Positions 1 through 8,599 of a stretch of 64,000 nt of DNA are shown in pieces. The notes beneath the pieces were generated by a model, which was given only the letters and a program-made list of their open reading frames with translations, was not told the origin of the DNA and made no database searches. Position 1 is the stretch's first letter. Each line of letters starts with the position of its first letter. The position numbers were made by a program, and so were the translations under genes. The DNA comes from Sporohalobacter salinus (GTDB taxonomy: Bacteria > Bacillota > Halanaerobiia > Halobacteroidales > Acetohalobiaceae): NCBI RefSeq assembly GCF_016908635.1, contig NZ_JAFBEG010000006.1:62001-126000 (forward strand). The letters are read 5' to 3'.

Positions 1-166
1 ATATTCCCAGTCCATAATATTTTATAACTTTACTCCTAGTTTTTTTCTGTCCCCCCCATATAACTAAATCAGGTTTTATTAACCCCATAAGAAAAATTAA
101 ACAAAAAATTCCTATTAAAAAAATTCCTATTAATATATAAAATAGCATAAGACTTGATACATTCAT
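1..166 (-). CDS. Small membrane protein, 3' end outside window
   Basis: The start of a small membrane protein reading off the left edge. ATG at 166 follows an AAAGGAG ribosome site at about 176-181. The 55 visible residues contain one long hydrophobic segment (about residues 6-29), then a charged tail with a KKTRSKV motif and GLG. This layout resembles small Firmicutes proteins with one helix and a KTR-G cytoplasmic tail, but I cannot name a family with confidence. The opposite strand has no comparable frame. Confidence 0.55.
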   Translation of the reverse strand, partial: MNVSSLMLFYILIGIFLIGIFCLIFLMGLIKPDLVIWGGQKKTRSKVIKYYGLGI

Positions 167-180
167 AATAACTATCTCCT

Positions 181-290
181 TTACTTTTGTCTATTCTCCT
201 GAATTTCATAAGTTACTGTGTAACCTTGCCCTCCCTTTACAACTAGATATCGCTAAGATGCTGTCATCTAATTGATTGCTTGTCCCTTCC
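181..290 (-). repeat. attC-like site downstream of the hydrolase gene
   Basis: Read on the minus strand, this gap holds the core GACAGCATCTTAGCG (forward 251-267). The core recurs downstream of other genes in this array as ATAACAGCATCTTAG (10,443-10,460) and CTAACAGCAAGTTAGCG (36,611-36,627). About 40 bases further lies CTTATGAAATTCAG, shared with 10,380-10,400. The complementarity to the 5' end of the hydrolase unit (about 1,404-1,415) is weak, so this site may have recombined. It is assigned to the attC-like family by the shared core only. Confidence 0.5.
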
Positions 291-355
291 TATTTCATAT
301 ACTACTATCATCTAAATACTTAAATCATTTCTTTAGTTTATAGTATAAATGATTC

Positions 356-1330
356 TTAAATCCCATTCTCATGATACCAAGGAAGAATTATTTGTTCTAT
401 AATATAATTTATTTTATTATTTCCATCTTTATCAGTAAAACTATGATTAAGTCCAGGTAGAATTTCAAACCTAAAATTATCTTTATTTCCTAATTTTTTA
501 GCCAAATACTCTACTGGTTGATAAGGAACCATTTTATCTTCCTTACCTATTATAAATAATACAGGTATGTCTAAACTCGTTATATATTCTTCTGGGCTAT
601 AGTCAAGATAACTATTCCACCTCTTATAATTACCTCCGAACCAAAACTTATCAGGAGAAGGGTTATTTCTAATTTCATCAAATTTATTCTGTAAATCTTC
701 TTCGTTTCTAATTCCTACCTTTTCGAATAGTCCTTCTTCTTCACTACTAATTTCCTGTTCCAATAAAATCTCTAATTCTCTCGCTTGAGAATACCCACCT
801 GCTCCCATAACAACCATATGTGTTATTTCTTCTAAATCGCTTGCTATTTCAGGAACAATCACTCCTCCTTCACTTCCACCAAGCAACACAACATTTTCTA
901 AGTTATTATTGTAAATATTATCTAAAACATATTTAACAACAAATTCTATATCTTGAATTCTTTTTTGACGACAATTCGTTTTATTATACAGTTTCTTATT
1001 GTCAAAAGCATATTTTTCTTTGAAAGGACCACTTCCAACAAGTATTATTTTTTTAACAAGTGAAGGATAATTGGCAGCAAAGATAAAGCTTAACCATGTT
1101 CCCCATGAATAACCAATTAGCATTACAGGAATCTCTCCATGTTTTTCTAATACAGTCTTTAATTCTTCAACCTGCTCCTCAATAGACGTTTCTGTTTGTA
1201 ATGGCTCTAAAATACCAACTTCAAAAGATAATTTTTTTGCCACTGGAGCCATCTCACCAGGAGCACCCGGACCTCCGTGTATAACAGCTACCCTAAAAGG
1301 GCTTTCTCCATATTTTCTTAAATTTTTCAT
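356..1330 (-). CDS. Alpha/beta hydrolase, apparent fusion of two hydrolases
   Basis: A 324-residue protein with two nucleophile elbows. The first 108 or so residues look like a complete hydrolase N-terminus: oxyanion motif HGGPG near residue 18 and GYSWG with Ser75. After a junction near 108-118 (KEKYAFDN), a second, different hydrolase takes over at its own elbow, GGSEGG with Ser153, followed by a late Asp (GKEDKMVP) and His (GLNHSF) that would complete its triad. The second part recalls BAAT-like/dienelactone-type acyl hydrolases. A single hydrolase domain normally has one GxSxG. The simplest reading is an in-frame fusion that kept the triad of the second gene. Start at ATG 1330 has only a weak ribosome site. 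The substrate cannot be inferred. Confidence 0.75.
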   Translation of the reverse strand: MKNLRKYGESPFRVAVIHGGPGAPGEMAPVAKKLSFEVGILEPLQTETSIEEQVEELKTVLEKHGEIPVMLIGYSWGTWLSFIFAANYPSLVKKIILVGSGPFKEKYAFDNKKLYNKTNCRQKRIQDIEFVVKYVLDNIYNNNLENVVLLGGSEGGVIVPEIASDLEEITHMVVMGAGGYSQARELEILLEQEISSEEEGLFEKVGIRNEEDLQNKFDEIRNNPSPDKFWFGGNYKRWNSYLDYSPEEYITSLDIPVLFIIGKEDKMVPYQPVEYLAKKLGNKDNFRFEILPGLNHSFTDKDGNNKINYIIEQIILPWYHENGI

Positions 1331-1415
1331 GTTTAATACCTCTTTTTCTGCTTTCAGATTTTTTAATTATTTAAGTTCTAAAGAGTTTCAACGGTTTTAT
1401 AGTGGCATTTTACCT

Positions 1416-1610
1416 GTAGAATCGAAGTCTGGTGCCTTAACTTAGACTGATGTTTGTTTTCGCCGTTTACTCACCCTTTCGTCTGTGAGTACCACAATAT
1501 CTCATCCTTATCAGGTTCCCAGCCTTCGCCTCATCAAACCGTACATACGGTTCTCCCATACAGCTTTCCTATTAACTTCTTCTCAAACTCTATAAGCATA
1601 ATCCTTTACT
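1416..1610 (-). mobile_element. Group II intron 3' end fragment (domains V-VI)
   Basis: On the minus strand this holds a domain V-like hairpin (AAAGCTGTATGGGAGAACC, then TACGGTTTGATGAGG, at about 1,520-1,562), followed by a long domain VI-like tail ending TTCGATTCTAC at 1416. The same tail closes the copies at 3,220, 5,739 and 10,029. The left end abuts the 5' box of the hydrolase unit (AGGTAAAATGCC). The intron is cut off by about 1,610-1,680, where IS110 sequence begins, so it is not mobile. Confidence 0.7.
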
Positions 1611-1682
1611 AATTTATGTTGTAAAACATCTTTAAAGATTATTTCTGCTTTTCCTTTACTCCTTTCCATCCCAAGAGTTGGT

Positions 1683-2044
1683 AAACTGACAGCAGCTACT
1701 ATTATCGGTGAAATTGGTGACGTTAAGAGATTCCCAACAACTAAACAATTAACTGCTTATGCTGGTTTAGATCCTACTGTCTATCAGTCAGGTAGATTTA
1801 AAGCATCTAATAATAAAATCTCTAAACGAGGTTCTACATACTTGCGTAAGTCTTTATATCAGGCTACTACTGCTGCAATTAAAAAAGTAAAAGGTGAACT
1901 TAATAATCCAACTTTATACGACTATTATACCAAAAAATGTAATGAAGGGAAACCTTATAAAGTTCCGTCATAGCAACTGCTAATAAGCTTTTGCATATTA
2001 TCTATGAAGTTTGGAAAGACAACGAAAAATTTATTATTAAGTAA
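1683..2044 (+). pseudogene. IS110-family transposase, C-terminal relic
   Basis: The plus strand encodes the C-terminal transposase_20 domain of an IS110-family recombinase, starting LTAATIIGEIGDVKRF and passing through the conserved YAGLDPTVYQSG. A one-base frameshift near 1965 is needed to reach the end IATANKLLHIIYEVWKDN, which stops at 2042-2044. The N-terminal RuvC-like DEDD domain is missing. It is a different element from the IS110 relic at 33,253-34,508, whose C-terminal sequence is only distantly similar. It sits against the truncated intron fragment on its left. Confidence 0.8.
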
Positions 2045-2198
2045 GCAGCATAACAATTTATTTCTGTCAAAAGTTTACTTTTAAGTAAGCTTAGTTTCCC
2101 CTGCGTAATTTTAAGTAACTAAATTTTTTTAATTAATTCTTGACATCTATTAGCTGGTTTAGACGAAGTGCTGATTGCTTTTATGCAGTAGCTTACAA
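2045..2198 (-). repeat. attC-like intergenic repeat, family with GTAAGCTTAGT
   Basis: The gap downstream of the glycosylase gene matches 8,815-8,925 closely and 32,085-32,165 more loosely. On the minus strand it begins with the unit-specific end GCACTTCGTCTAAAC (2,157-2,172), continues CAGCTAATAGATGTCAAG and then a palindromic block around ACTTAAAAGTAAACT. The end GTTTAGACGAAGTGCTGATT is complementary to the 5' end of the same two-gene unit at 3,201-3,219. Confidence 0.65.
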
Positions 2199-2729
2199 TT
2201 AAACTGATACGAATGAATTTTCTTTTATATAAAACCTCCATTGTTTCTCCTTTTTTATGTAAAGTTCATCTCCAAAAATTAAATCATAATCATTTAATTC
2301 TTTATCTATCTCTAATGCTTGAGATAATTTGCCTGGTCCATTGGTCAAATTTTCTACTTTATTACTTTTAATATTTCTATTTTTCTTAATAACTTCAAGT
2401 CCTTTAAGCGGTTCTACTGCTCTAATAAAAACAGCTTCAGGCTTATTTTCTTTATTTGTAACTACATTAAAACAACTATACTTCCCATAAATCAAATAAA
2501 CATAAGCACATCCACCTTGATTAAACATAACTTTTGTTCGTTTAGTCTTTTTATTTTGATAAGCATGACATCCTTTATCCTCTGGTCCGACATAAGCTTC
2601 TGTTCCTACTATCCTACAGATTATTTCTTCACTTTTTAGTTTTCTAATTAATAATTTACCAATTAATTGCTTAGCAACAGTGACTGCATCTTGTTTATAA
2701 AAATCATATCCTAACTTCAATTTGCTCAC
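2199..2729 (-). CDS. DNA-3-methyladenine glycosylase (AAG/MPG family), internally shortened
   Basis: A base-excision repair glycosylase that removes alkylated purines. The family N-terminus is clear: LIGKLLIR, the catalytic-Glu region GTEAYVGPEDKGCHA, KRTKVMF, YLIYGKY-CFNVV, IRAVEP and NGPGKL. The C-terminus jumps from LYIKKEK straight to WRFYIKENSFVSV. Homologues carry about 20-25 more residues here, including a PRIGI-D motif that lines the active site. The length is 176 against the usual 195-205. Frame is kept, so the protein may be made, but activity is doubtful. ATG at 2729 lies 2 bases from the stop of the upstream zinc protein, suggesting coupled translation. Confidence 0.85.
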   Translation of the reverse strand: MSKLKLGYDFYKQDAVTVAKQLIGKLLIRKLKSEEIICRIVGTEAYVGPEDKGCHAYQNKKTKRTKVMFNQGGCAYVYLIYGKYSCFNVVTNKENKPEAVFIRAVEPLKGLEVIKKNRNIKSNKVENLTNGPGKLSQALEIDKELNDYDLIFGDELYIKKEKQWRFYIKENSFVSV

Positions 2730-2731
2730 TC

Positions 2732-3175
2732 CTACATTTCTTCAAGATATTTTTTTACTTCATCTTCATCAAGATATTTTATTTGTTCTTTTTCTACAGG
2801 TTTATATTCATCCGAAGTATATATAGGTTCCATCGACTTACATACTTTTTTAAAATTCTTAGACAAATATTCTTCTAATTCTTCTTTATTAGGATAAATC
2901 TTATAAGACTTTCTACCAGATTTTTCATCTGTTATCTCATATATTTCACAAGGTCCTTTAATAATAATTTCAGCACACTTTAAATACAAAATAGCGTCTT
3001 CAAGACTACTAAATGGCATAAAACATCTTGCTCTTCTTTTCCCTTTTAAACTAATACATACATGCCTTCCACAAGTAGAGCAAACATAGTGCCTATGATT
3101 TTCCAAACAATTTTTAGCTCCTCGTAACGGAGTAACTCTAGAATTTTTACTATAACATTCTGGACATTTCATCAT
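2732..3175 (-). CDS. Zinc-binding protein of unknown function
   Basis: A 147-residue protein beginning MMKCPECYSKN, with paired Cys motifs CPEC and CSTC near residues 3 and 32, so an N-terminal zinc ribbon is likely. The rest is a charged region with no motif I recognise, ending in repeated Glu/Lys helices. I chose ATG 3175 (or 3172) because GGAGGG lies five bases upstream of it; the longer frame from 3205 starts before that ribosome site. It shares a cassette-like unit with the glycosylase gene. Confidence 0.65.
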   Translation of the reverse strand: MMKCPECYSKNSRVTPLRGAKNCLENHRHYVCSTCGRHVCISLKGKRRARCFMPFSSLEDAILYLKCAEIIIKGPCEIYEITDEKSGRKSYKIYPNKEELEEYLSKNFKKVCKSMEPIYTSDEYKPVEKEQIKYLDEDEVKKYLEEM

Positions 3176-3219
3176 TAATTCCCTCCATATTAGAAAGTAG
3201 TTCAATCAGCATTTTGCAT

Positions 3220-3744
3220 GTAGAATCGAAGTCTAGTGCCTTAACTTAGGTTGATGTTTGTTTTCACCGTTTGCTCACCCTTTCGTCTGTGAGTACCACA
3301 ATATCTCATCCTTATCAGATTTCCAGTCCCCGCCTCATCAAACCGAACGTACTGTTCTCCCGTATACGGCTTTCCTATTAAGTTCTTCTTAAATCTTATA
3401 AGTTTAAGCTGGTTTAACTTTCACTATAACGAGCTAATTTATAACTATCAAATAAACCTATTTCATCATATAACCACTCTCTACTCCATCTCTTCCAGCC
3501 ATATTCTTTTTCCCTCGCTGCTTCATAAGATACTTTCTTTTCTCTGGTTCTGAGTCCAGAAGATGTGTCCTTTACTTACTGTTTCATCTGTTACTTCTCC
3601 TCTTTAGTTTATCTAGATATACTCTTTTACAAAGAAATCAGATATGTTATCGTAATCTCTTCAAGACTTGATACAGAATTGGTGATTAACTTTTACTTTG
3701 ATAGGATTCACACCCACTAGAACACATACCCTGACAGAACGCAC
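3220..3744 (-). mobile_element. Group II intron relic, 525 nt, reduced maturase
   Basis: On the minus strand this starts GTGCGTTCTGTCAGGG at 3744, matching the group II 5' consensus GUGYG. It then carries the last 40-50 codons of an intron maturase (the pattern YGWKRWSREW then YDEIGLFDSYK is readable, about 3,420-3,530), a domain V hairpin (AAAGCCGTATACGGGAGAAC at about 3,361-3,382) and a long 3' tail ending GATTCTAC at 3220. Nearly all of the maturase is missing. A second, nearly identical copy is at 5,739-6,264. The 5' end lies two bases beyond the stop codon of the next gene. Confidence 0.8.
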
Positions 3745-3746
3745 CG

Positions 3747-4562
3747 CTAAGGTGCTATTATGGGATGGAGTTGGCTCATTTCAATTAGAAAAAAAAGTAA
3801 AATCGAAACAACTATTATAGTCATACTCGTCCTTAATAAAGAATCAATTATGCTATAACCTAACTTATAATAAACTATAAATAATATTATAGGAATAAAA
3901 CTAACAAATATATTCATTATCATCCATGCAGAAATAATAAAAATAACATTAAAAGCCAAAAATAATAATCCAGCTATTATTTTATTAAAGTCAAATCTTC
4001 TTTTTTTATTATTAAAATCTATCTCTTCATATTCTTCTAAATTTATTTCATTCACAATCCTTCTTTCTCCGCAAATAAAACCTAATTTTTTTATTAAGAT
4101 TTCTGTTAAATTAAAACTGTTTTTTTGAGCTTTTCTTCTCATTAATTTTACAATATTTTTAGATTTTAAAAAATTATTTAGTTTAATTTTTCTTGAAAGA
4201 TACTCGCCGTTTTTTATATAAAATATTTTCATGGATATCACTTTTTTTCTATGTACTAAAATAATTACTTCATAAATATTATCAAATAATATATGGTTTT
4301 TTTTAAAATTGAAAAAATCATTTAATATTATAGCTTCTTTTTCCAATAAAATTTCCATAGAATTATTCTTGTTCTTATAATAAAGATACATTATAGTTGG
4401 TATGGTTAAAAAATACATGACAAAAATAAAATCCAACTGTTTTATATTTACAAAGCTAATATAAAAACACCAAGACAATAATATTGACAAAGTTATTATA
4501 CTAGGCATTATTTCTAACAAAAATATTTTAATTTTATTCTGAGTCTTAAAAACTTTATTCAT
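3747..4562 (-). CDS. Multi-pass membrane protein of unknown function
   Basis: A 271-residue protein with two hydrophobic hairpins: helices at roughly 13-35 and 40-55, a soluble basic middle (EGxx-like region with RRKAQKN), then helices near 195-235 and 240-265. This is the layout of small Firmicutes PH-domain-like membrane proteins, but I do not recognise the family. ATG 4562 is chosen because AAAGGAG lies nine bases upstream; the longer frame to 4589 has no ribosome site. The last codons, HPIIAP-stop, lie within the attC-like 3' end, so the C-terminus may have been altered by recombination. It shares a unit with the following upstream gene. Confidence 0.6.
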   Translation of the reverse strand: MNKVFKTQNKIKIFLLEIMPSIITLSILLSWCFYISFVNIKQLDFIFVMYFLTIPTIMYLYYKNKNNSMEILLEKEAIILNDFFNFKKNHILFDNIYEVIILVHRKKVISMKIFYIKNGEYLSRKIKLNNFLKSKNIVKLMRRKAQKNSFNLTEILIKKLGFICGERRIVNEINLEEYEEIDFNNKKRRFDFNKIIAGLLFLAFNVIFIISAWMIMNIFVSFIPIILFIVYYKLGYSIIDSLLRTSMTIIVVSILLFFLIEMSQLHPIIAP

Positions 4563-5738
4563 AACCTGTAACTCCTTTCGGTAAATCAAAAAAAGTTTAA
4601 TAATATTTTAATCTTCTATAAACTCCCCCAATTGGTTTGGCTGATATTATTCCCTTTAATCTGCCAAACGACATAATAACTTGCTTAGTAAAATTTCTAT
4701 TCTGGTCATATTCATATAATGCTGTTATTTTAATCTCTTCCCCTACATTCACTTTAGAATGAGCTAATTTTCCAATCATTTCTGGAGCGCCTTTAATTTC
4801 TGACCTATAAATTTCTTCTGTTACATTTTTATTACTATCATAAGCAAACTTTATTTTAGTTCTAACTTGATCATTTTCATCATAACTAATCTTTTCTATC
4901 ATATTTCCACAATCATTATATTTATATAAAATTCTATCTCTTCTCACCTCTTCTTCAACAAAACATTTTGTTTCAACTTTTTTTCCGGCTTTATTAAATT
5001 TTTGATTAAATTTAATAACTAAAAAATCATCATTATTGTATCCGCTTGCTTCAATTAATTTATTTTCTTTAGAAATCACATATTTTAATTTAGCAAAAAT
5101 TTCATCTTTATTATCATAAACTGTAACTTTAACTATTTTTTCTTGTAAATATCTATAAACATATTTATATTCTACTTCTCCTTCCCCTGTGTACCAAATT
5201 TCTTCAATTAAATCTCCACTTTGATTATATTCATAAATTATTTTTCTTTCTATATTTTCAATAAAATCATACCAAATTTGTTTAGTTAAATAAGAATCAT
5301 TATTATAATTATTAACCCACTTTCTTTGTAAAACATTTTCTTCATACCAACATAATTTAGTTAAATTTCCATCGGAATCATATTTTCGAACATACTTCGA
5401 ATCACTTTCTTTTTCTCTAAAAGGACCAAAAAAATTATACTTTTTTTCTAGTTTAATATCAATTAATTTAATTTCTTTTAAAATTTTATTGCTATTTTTT
5501 TGTGCTTCATCCTCTTGATATATAGAAGTAATACAATTAAGTAATGCCCAAAATATAACATGTTCTTCTGTTAATTTAGTATTAAAAAAGCCAATAGCTA
5601 AATCAATTATATTATTTTCTATACACCTATATCTATCTAAGTCCTCAACAAGATAAAGATTATTTCTTCCTAATTTAGAACTAAACATAATTTCTCCTTT
5701 CTTTAACTATAAATAATATCTAGCCAGTTCTTTCACAT
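3757..5738 (-). repeat. Cassette-like unit: membrane protein plus YD-like protein
   Basis: The 3' end read on the plus strand from 3757 is ATTATGGGATGGAGTTGGC; the 5' end on the minus strand from 5738 is ATGTGAAAGAACTGGC. Eleven of 16 aligned positions are identical, with most mismatches being transitions that still pair as G-U in a hairpin. An intron relic lies directly outside each end (3,220-3,744 and 5,739-6,264). Confidence 0.6.
4597..5688 (-). CDS. YD/RHS-like repeat protein, cytoplasmic
   Basis: A 363-residue protein whose middle consists of seven or eight repeats of about 25 residues built on Y-x-Y/D-x-x-G-N/D-L-I/T-E, for example YDSDGNLTKLCWYEEN, YNQSGDLIEEIWYT and YNDCGNMIEKISYDEN. 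These resemble YD (RHS) repeats that form beta-strand arrays. There is no signal peptide, no RHS core domain and no C-terminal toxin. ATG 5688 has AAAGGAGAAATT upstream. It is 34 bases from the membrane-protein start, probably co-transcribed. The function is unknown. Confidence 0.6.
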   Translation of the reverse strand: MFSSKLGRNNLYLVEDLDRYRCIENNIIDLAIGFFNTKLTEEHVIFWALLNCITSIYQEDEAQKNSNKILKEIKLIDIKLEKKYNFFGPFREKESDSKYVRKYDSDGNLTKLCWYEENVLQRKWVNNYNNDSYLTKQIWYDFIENIERKIIYEYNQSGDLIEEIWYTGEGEVEYKYVYRYLQEKIVKVTVYDNKDEIFAKLKYVISKENKLIEASGYNNDDFLVIKFNQKFNKAGKKVETKCFVEEEVRRDRILYKYNDCGNMIEKISYDENDQVRTKIKFAYDSNKNVTEEIYRSEIKGAPEMIGKLAHSKVNVGEEIKITALYEYDQNRNFTKQVIMSFGRLKGIISAKPIGGVYRRLKYY

Positions 5739-6264
5739 GTAGGGTCGAAGTCTGGTGCCTTAACTTAGGTTGATGTTTGTTTTCACCGTTTGCTCACCCT
5801 TTCGTCTGTGAGTACCACAATATCTCATCCTTATCAGATTTCCAGTCCCCGCCTCATCAAACCGAACGTACTGTTCTCCCGTATACGGCTTTCCTATTAA
5901 TTTTTTCTTAAATCTTATAAGTTTAAGCTGGTTTAACTTTCGCTATAGCAAGCTAATTTATAACTATCAAATAAACCTATTTCATCATATAACCACTCGC
6001 TGCTCCATTTCTTCCAGCCATATCCTTTTTTCCCTCGCTGATTCATAAGATACTTTCTCTTCTCTGGTTCTGAGTCCAGAAGGTGTATCCTTTACTTACT
6101 GTTTCAGCTGTTACTTCTCCTCTTTAGTTTAACTAGATATACTCTTTTACAAAGAAATCAGATATGTTATCGTAATCTCTTCAAGACTCGATACAGAATT
6201 GGTGATTAACTTTTACTCTGATAGGATTCACACCTATTAGAACATATGACCTGCCAGAACGCAC
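5739..6264 (-). mobile_element. Group II intron relic, 526 nt, second copy
   Basis: This copy is nearly identical to 3,220-3,744: it begins GTGCGTTCTGGCAGG at 6264, has the same maturase C-terminal relic and domain V (about 5,880-5,900), and ends GACCCTAC at 5739. Its 5' flank is CACATAACAGCAGATTAGTG, the 3' attC-like half of the next unit, and its 3' flank is ATGTGAAAG, the 5' half of the preceding unit. Being in two near-identical copies, it probably spread recently or was duplicated with flanking DNA. Confidence 0.8.
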
Positions 6265-6276
6265 CACTAATCTGCT

Positions 6277-7083
6277 GTTATGTGAAGTGCCAATTTTTAC
6301 AGCACCTATTTATATTTTTCTATTTTCAATTTCATCTTTAACATATGTATTTTTAATAAAATCTAAATTTAAACACATAACTGTCATAATTACTACAAAA
6401 TATATATCTACTATATCCATAAAAGTATCTGTAATTAAATCAATTAAAATATTACTTGAGAAAAATGATAATAAAAACCCTAATCCAATAGATATTCCTA
6501 TTCTAAAAATCCAAATTAAAAATATTCTCCACCAATCTCCCTTCACTAAATCTTTACTATAATCTAAAGCATTCTTCCCACTTTCATTTTTTAATATAAC
6601 TATTTGTATAGCAAATGAATAGTAAACAAACCAAATAACCCCCGGGATAATCAATACTAACGTTAATAATCCTACTATTATACCCCCTAAAAATTTTGTC
6701 CAAAATACTCTTCTCCAATTAGAAAATGCTTTTCCAGTAGCTACATTAAAACCTATATCCTTATCATTTATATACTCTTTCACAACATATGTTACTCCCA
6801 TTACTGCAATTACTCCAATTATAGCTTCTAATAATCTTATAATATCCATATAAGTTCTAAGTTCCATTTGTGGATAAGCTTGTCTTATAATAAAAAGTAA
6901 AATATTTATAGGAACATAAATACACAAAGTTATTAATAAAATAGTTCTAAATTTATTTTTGTAAATCCTCCAACTAGTTTTGATAACCTCTTTTAAACTA
7001 AACTTATTTTGTCTAATCTTATCATACATTAAAAATCTTCTCCTTTCTAAATTACAGTAGCCAAAATTGACATTTCACATAAC
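6277..7083 (-). repeat. Cassette-like unit around a membrane protein, best-preserved ends
   Basis: The plus strand from 6277 reads GTTATGTGAAGTGCCAATTT and the minus strand from 7083 reads GTTATGTGAAATGTCAATTT. Eighteen of 20 bases agree, so the unit has a clean inverted pair with GTT at both outer edges. It encloses a single gene. Integron cassettes show this: the R'' box at the 3' end is complementary to the R' box at the 5' end because both belong to one attC site in the circular form. Confidence 0.7.
6310..7029 (-). CDS. Six-helix membrane protein
   Basis: A 239-residue integral membrane protein with about six hydrophobic segments (near 30-50, 70-90, 115-140, 140-155, 175-200, 205-230) and a soluble N-terminus with KTSWRIYKNKF. 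The pattern resembles the glycerophosphodiester phosphodiesterase membrane domain and DUF975-type proteins of Firmicutes. ATG 7029 follows AAAGGAGAAGATTTTTA. No transporter or enzyme motif is visible. It is the only gene in its cassette-like unit. Confidence 0.6.
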   Translation of the reverse strand: MYDKIRQNKFSLKEVIKTSWRIYKNKFRTILLITLCIYVPINILLFIIRQAYPQMELRTYMDIIRLLEAIIGVIAVMGVTYVVKEYINDKDIGFNVATGKAFSNWRRVFWTKFLGGIIVGLLTLVLIIPGVIWFVYYSFAIQIVILKNESGKNALDYSKDLVKGDWWRIFLIWIFRIGISIGLGFLLSFFSSNILIDLITDTFMDIVDIYFVVIMTVMCLNLDFIKNTYVKDEIENRKI

Positions 7084-7084
7084 T

Positions 7085-7262
7085 TAATATTACCGACACT
7101 ATTTTTAATCAGTGTCGTAAATGTAAACTATATTTAAACTTTTACGGCTGTCGCAAATATCTATTATCTATAAAACAACTTTAAATTTCTCCTATTACAT
7201 TATTACGACAAAAGGAACTATTTTCCTCTAGAGGATATTCTATTATTGCAGTTCCCGTTAAA
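7085..7262 (-). repeat. Dispersed attC-like inner repeat, copy 1
   Basis: A repeat of about 150 bases that recurs at 12,360-12,500, 34,745-34,870 and 37,505-37,660. Shared landmarks on the plus strand are CAGTGTCG, ATCTATTATCTATAAA, ATTACATTATTACGACAAAA, GGAAC and CCTCTAGAGGATATTCTATT. Three of the four copies follow directly on the GTT of a 5' unit end, so the repeat forms the interior of an attC-like site. A short hairpin, GACACT to AGTGTC, lies next to the GTT end. Confidence 0.65.
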
Positions 7263-7269
7263 CAGAGTA

Positions 7270-8460
7270 AGACCAGCCTCACAGCTAGGACATCTTATCA
7301 AACTGCATGTACGGTGCTCCCATATACAGCTTTCCATTGTCGTTGCCCCTTTCCAAGAAGTAAGTCTTCGACTTCGTGTTTCCACGAGTGTGAATTTTAC
7401 TCTTGTTAGGACAATGTGATAGTGATTTGGGTCTCTTCTGCCTTAATACGGCATTAGGGATTCTTTTATTTTTTCAGTTCTAAATTCCATCAATAGATTA
7501 TGATTTATATTATCAAAGTTTCCTTTGCTGTTGGTATCCAATACCCATCTTCTTTATACTTTTCTACTTTATTTATTGCATCTATCCGAGACCTTCCTAA
7601 ACGAAATCCATAGGAACAGTCACAGAATATCTTTTCAAATATTGGTTCTATGACTCTTTTTACTGCTGCTTGTGCTATTCTATCCTTCACAGTGGGTATA
7701 CCTAATGGACACTACCATCACCTTTTGGAATTACTACTCTAAGGTGATGCTTCATATCTATTCTCCTGTAATGTAACTGTCTATATAACTCTCATATTCT
7801 ATTGATAATTTCCACAGAATTCTTCTATAGTTACTCCATCTATTCCAGCACTTTCTCCATTTGATATTACGGTCTGTACTGCTAAATATAGATTTGCTTT
7901 TGTTACTATCCTATCTTTAAGTGTATAATAGTAGATGCGTTTGATCACTAATTCACCTATCATTCCCTCACAACTTACCAATCCTCAGCTCCATAATCCA
8001 GTAACCTGTCCCTATTGTTCATGATATTACTGACCATATCTCTAGGTTTTCACCAATCGCCTCCTCCAGTATACCACTACTCAAGTTGTAGTATTTCTGA
8101 TTTGCTTCGTTTCCAGTTATTTATTCCTTTCTACGCCATCCATCAAATTTCATTGAAGATATCAATGTCTAAACTACCAAGACAGATTAACACTCTTATT
8201 TTACTTCCAATTTCGACAATGTAGGTATCCTTCGCTCCAATTGGTTTTATAACAGACCAACTATCTTCACTACTATGATACCATCTGACTCCTAGTTAAG
8301 CATCATTTCGGTTTTTCCTCTCTAGGTTATACCTCCACTTATATCCATTAGTTTTGATGAAGAACACACTAGAACCTCTTCCAGTCAACTACATCACTTT
8401 ACTATCATTCCAACCCTAATCACACCTAACTGTTTGACATGAATACATGGAATTCAAACC
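7270..8460 (-). pseudogene. Group II intron with broken reverse transcriptase
   Basis: The minus strand has a plausible 5' start GTGTGATTAGGG near 8460, about 480 bases of structured non-coding sequence, then pieces of a group II reverse transcriptase: AVQTVISNGESAGIDGVTIEEF (about 7,800-7,890) and IPTVKDRIAQAAVKRVIEP then YGFRLGRS (7,580-7,690), in different frames with stops between. The catalytic YADD block and maturase domain are missing. A domain V hairpin at about 7,290-7,335 (AAAGCTGTATATGGGAGC) and a short domain VI close the 3' end. This intron differs from the 525-nt relics and ends at the inner repeat. Confidence 0.7.
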
Positions 8461-8599
8461 AACTATGGATTTCTCCGATATATTGACGGATCATCACAAT
8501 TAAATACCACCCACCTCTGGTTCACTCTCGTTTCGAACTGATAGCACGTCTCAGACTCTTTGGATTCTACCTTACGATAAACACCCTATCACTGTTGAC

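Larger units (their letters stand above)
2157..3219 (-). repeat. Cassette-like unit: glycosylase plus zinc protein
   Basis: The two genes lie between inverted ends. The 3' end, read outward on the plus strand from 2157, is GTTTAGACGAAGTGCTGATT. The 5' end on the minus strand from 3219 is ATGCAAAATGCTGATTGAA. They share TGCTGATTG and pair with G-U tolerance along most of 19 bases. The inner bases of the GTT triplet at the 5' end are replaced by the intron end CTAC. This self-match, not shared with neighbouring units, is the signature of a gene cassette bounded by its own attC halves. Confidence 0.65.
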
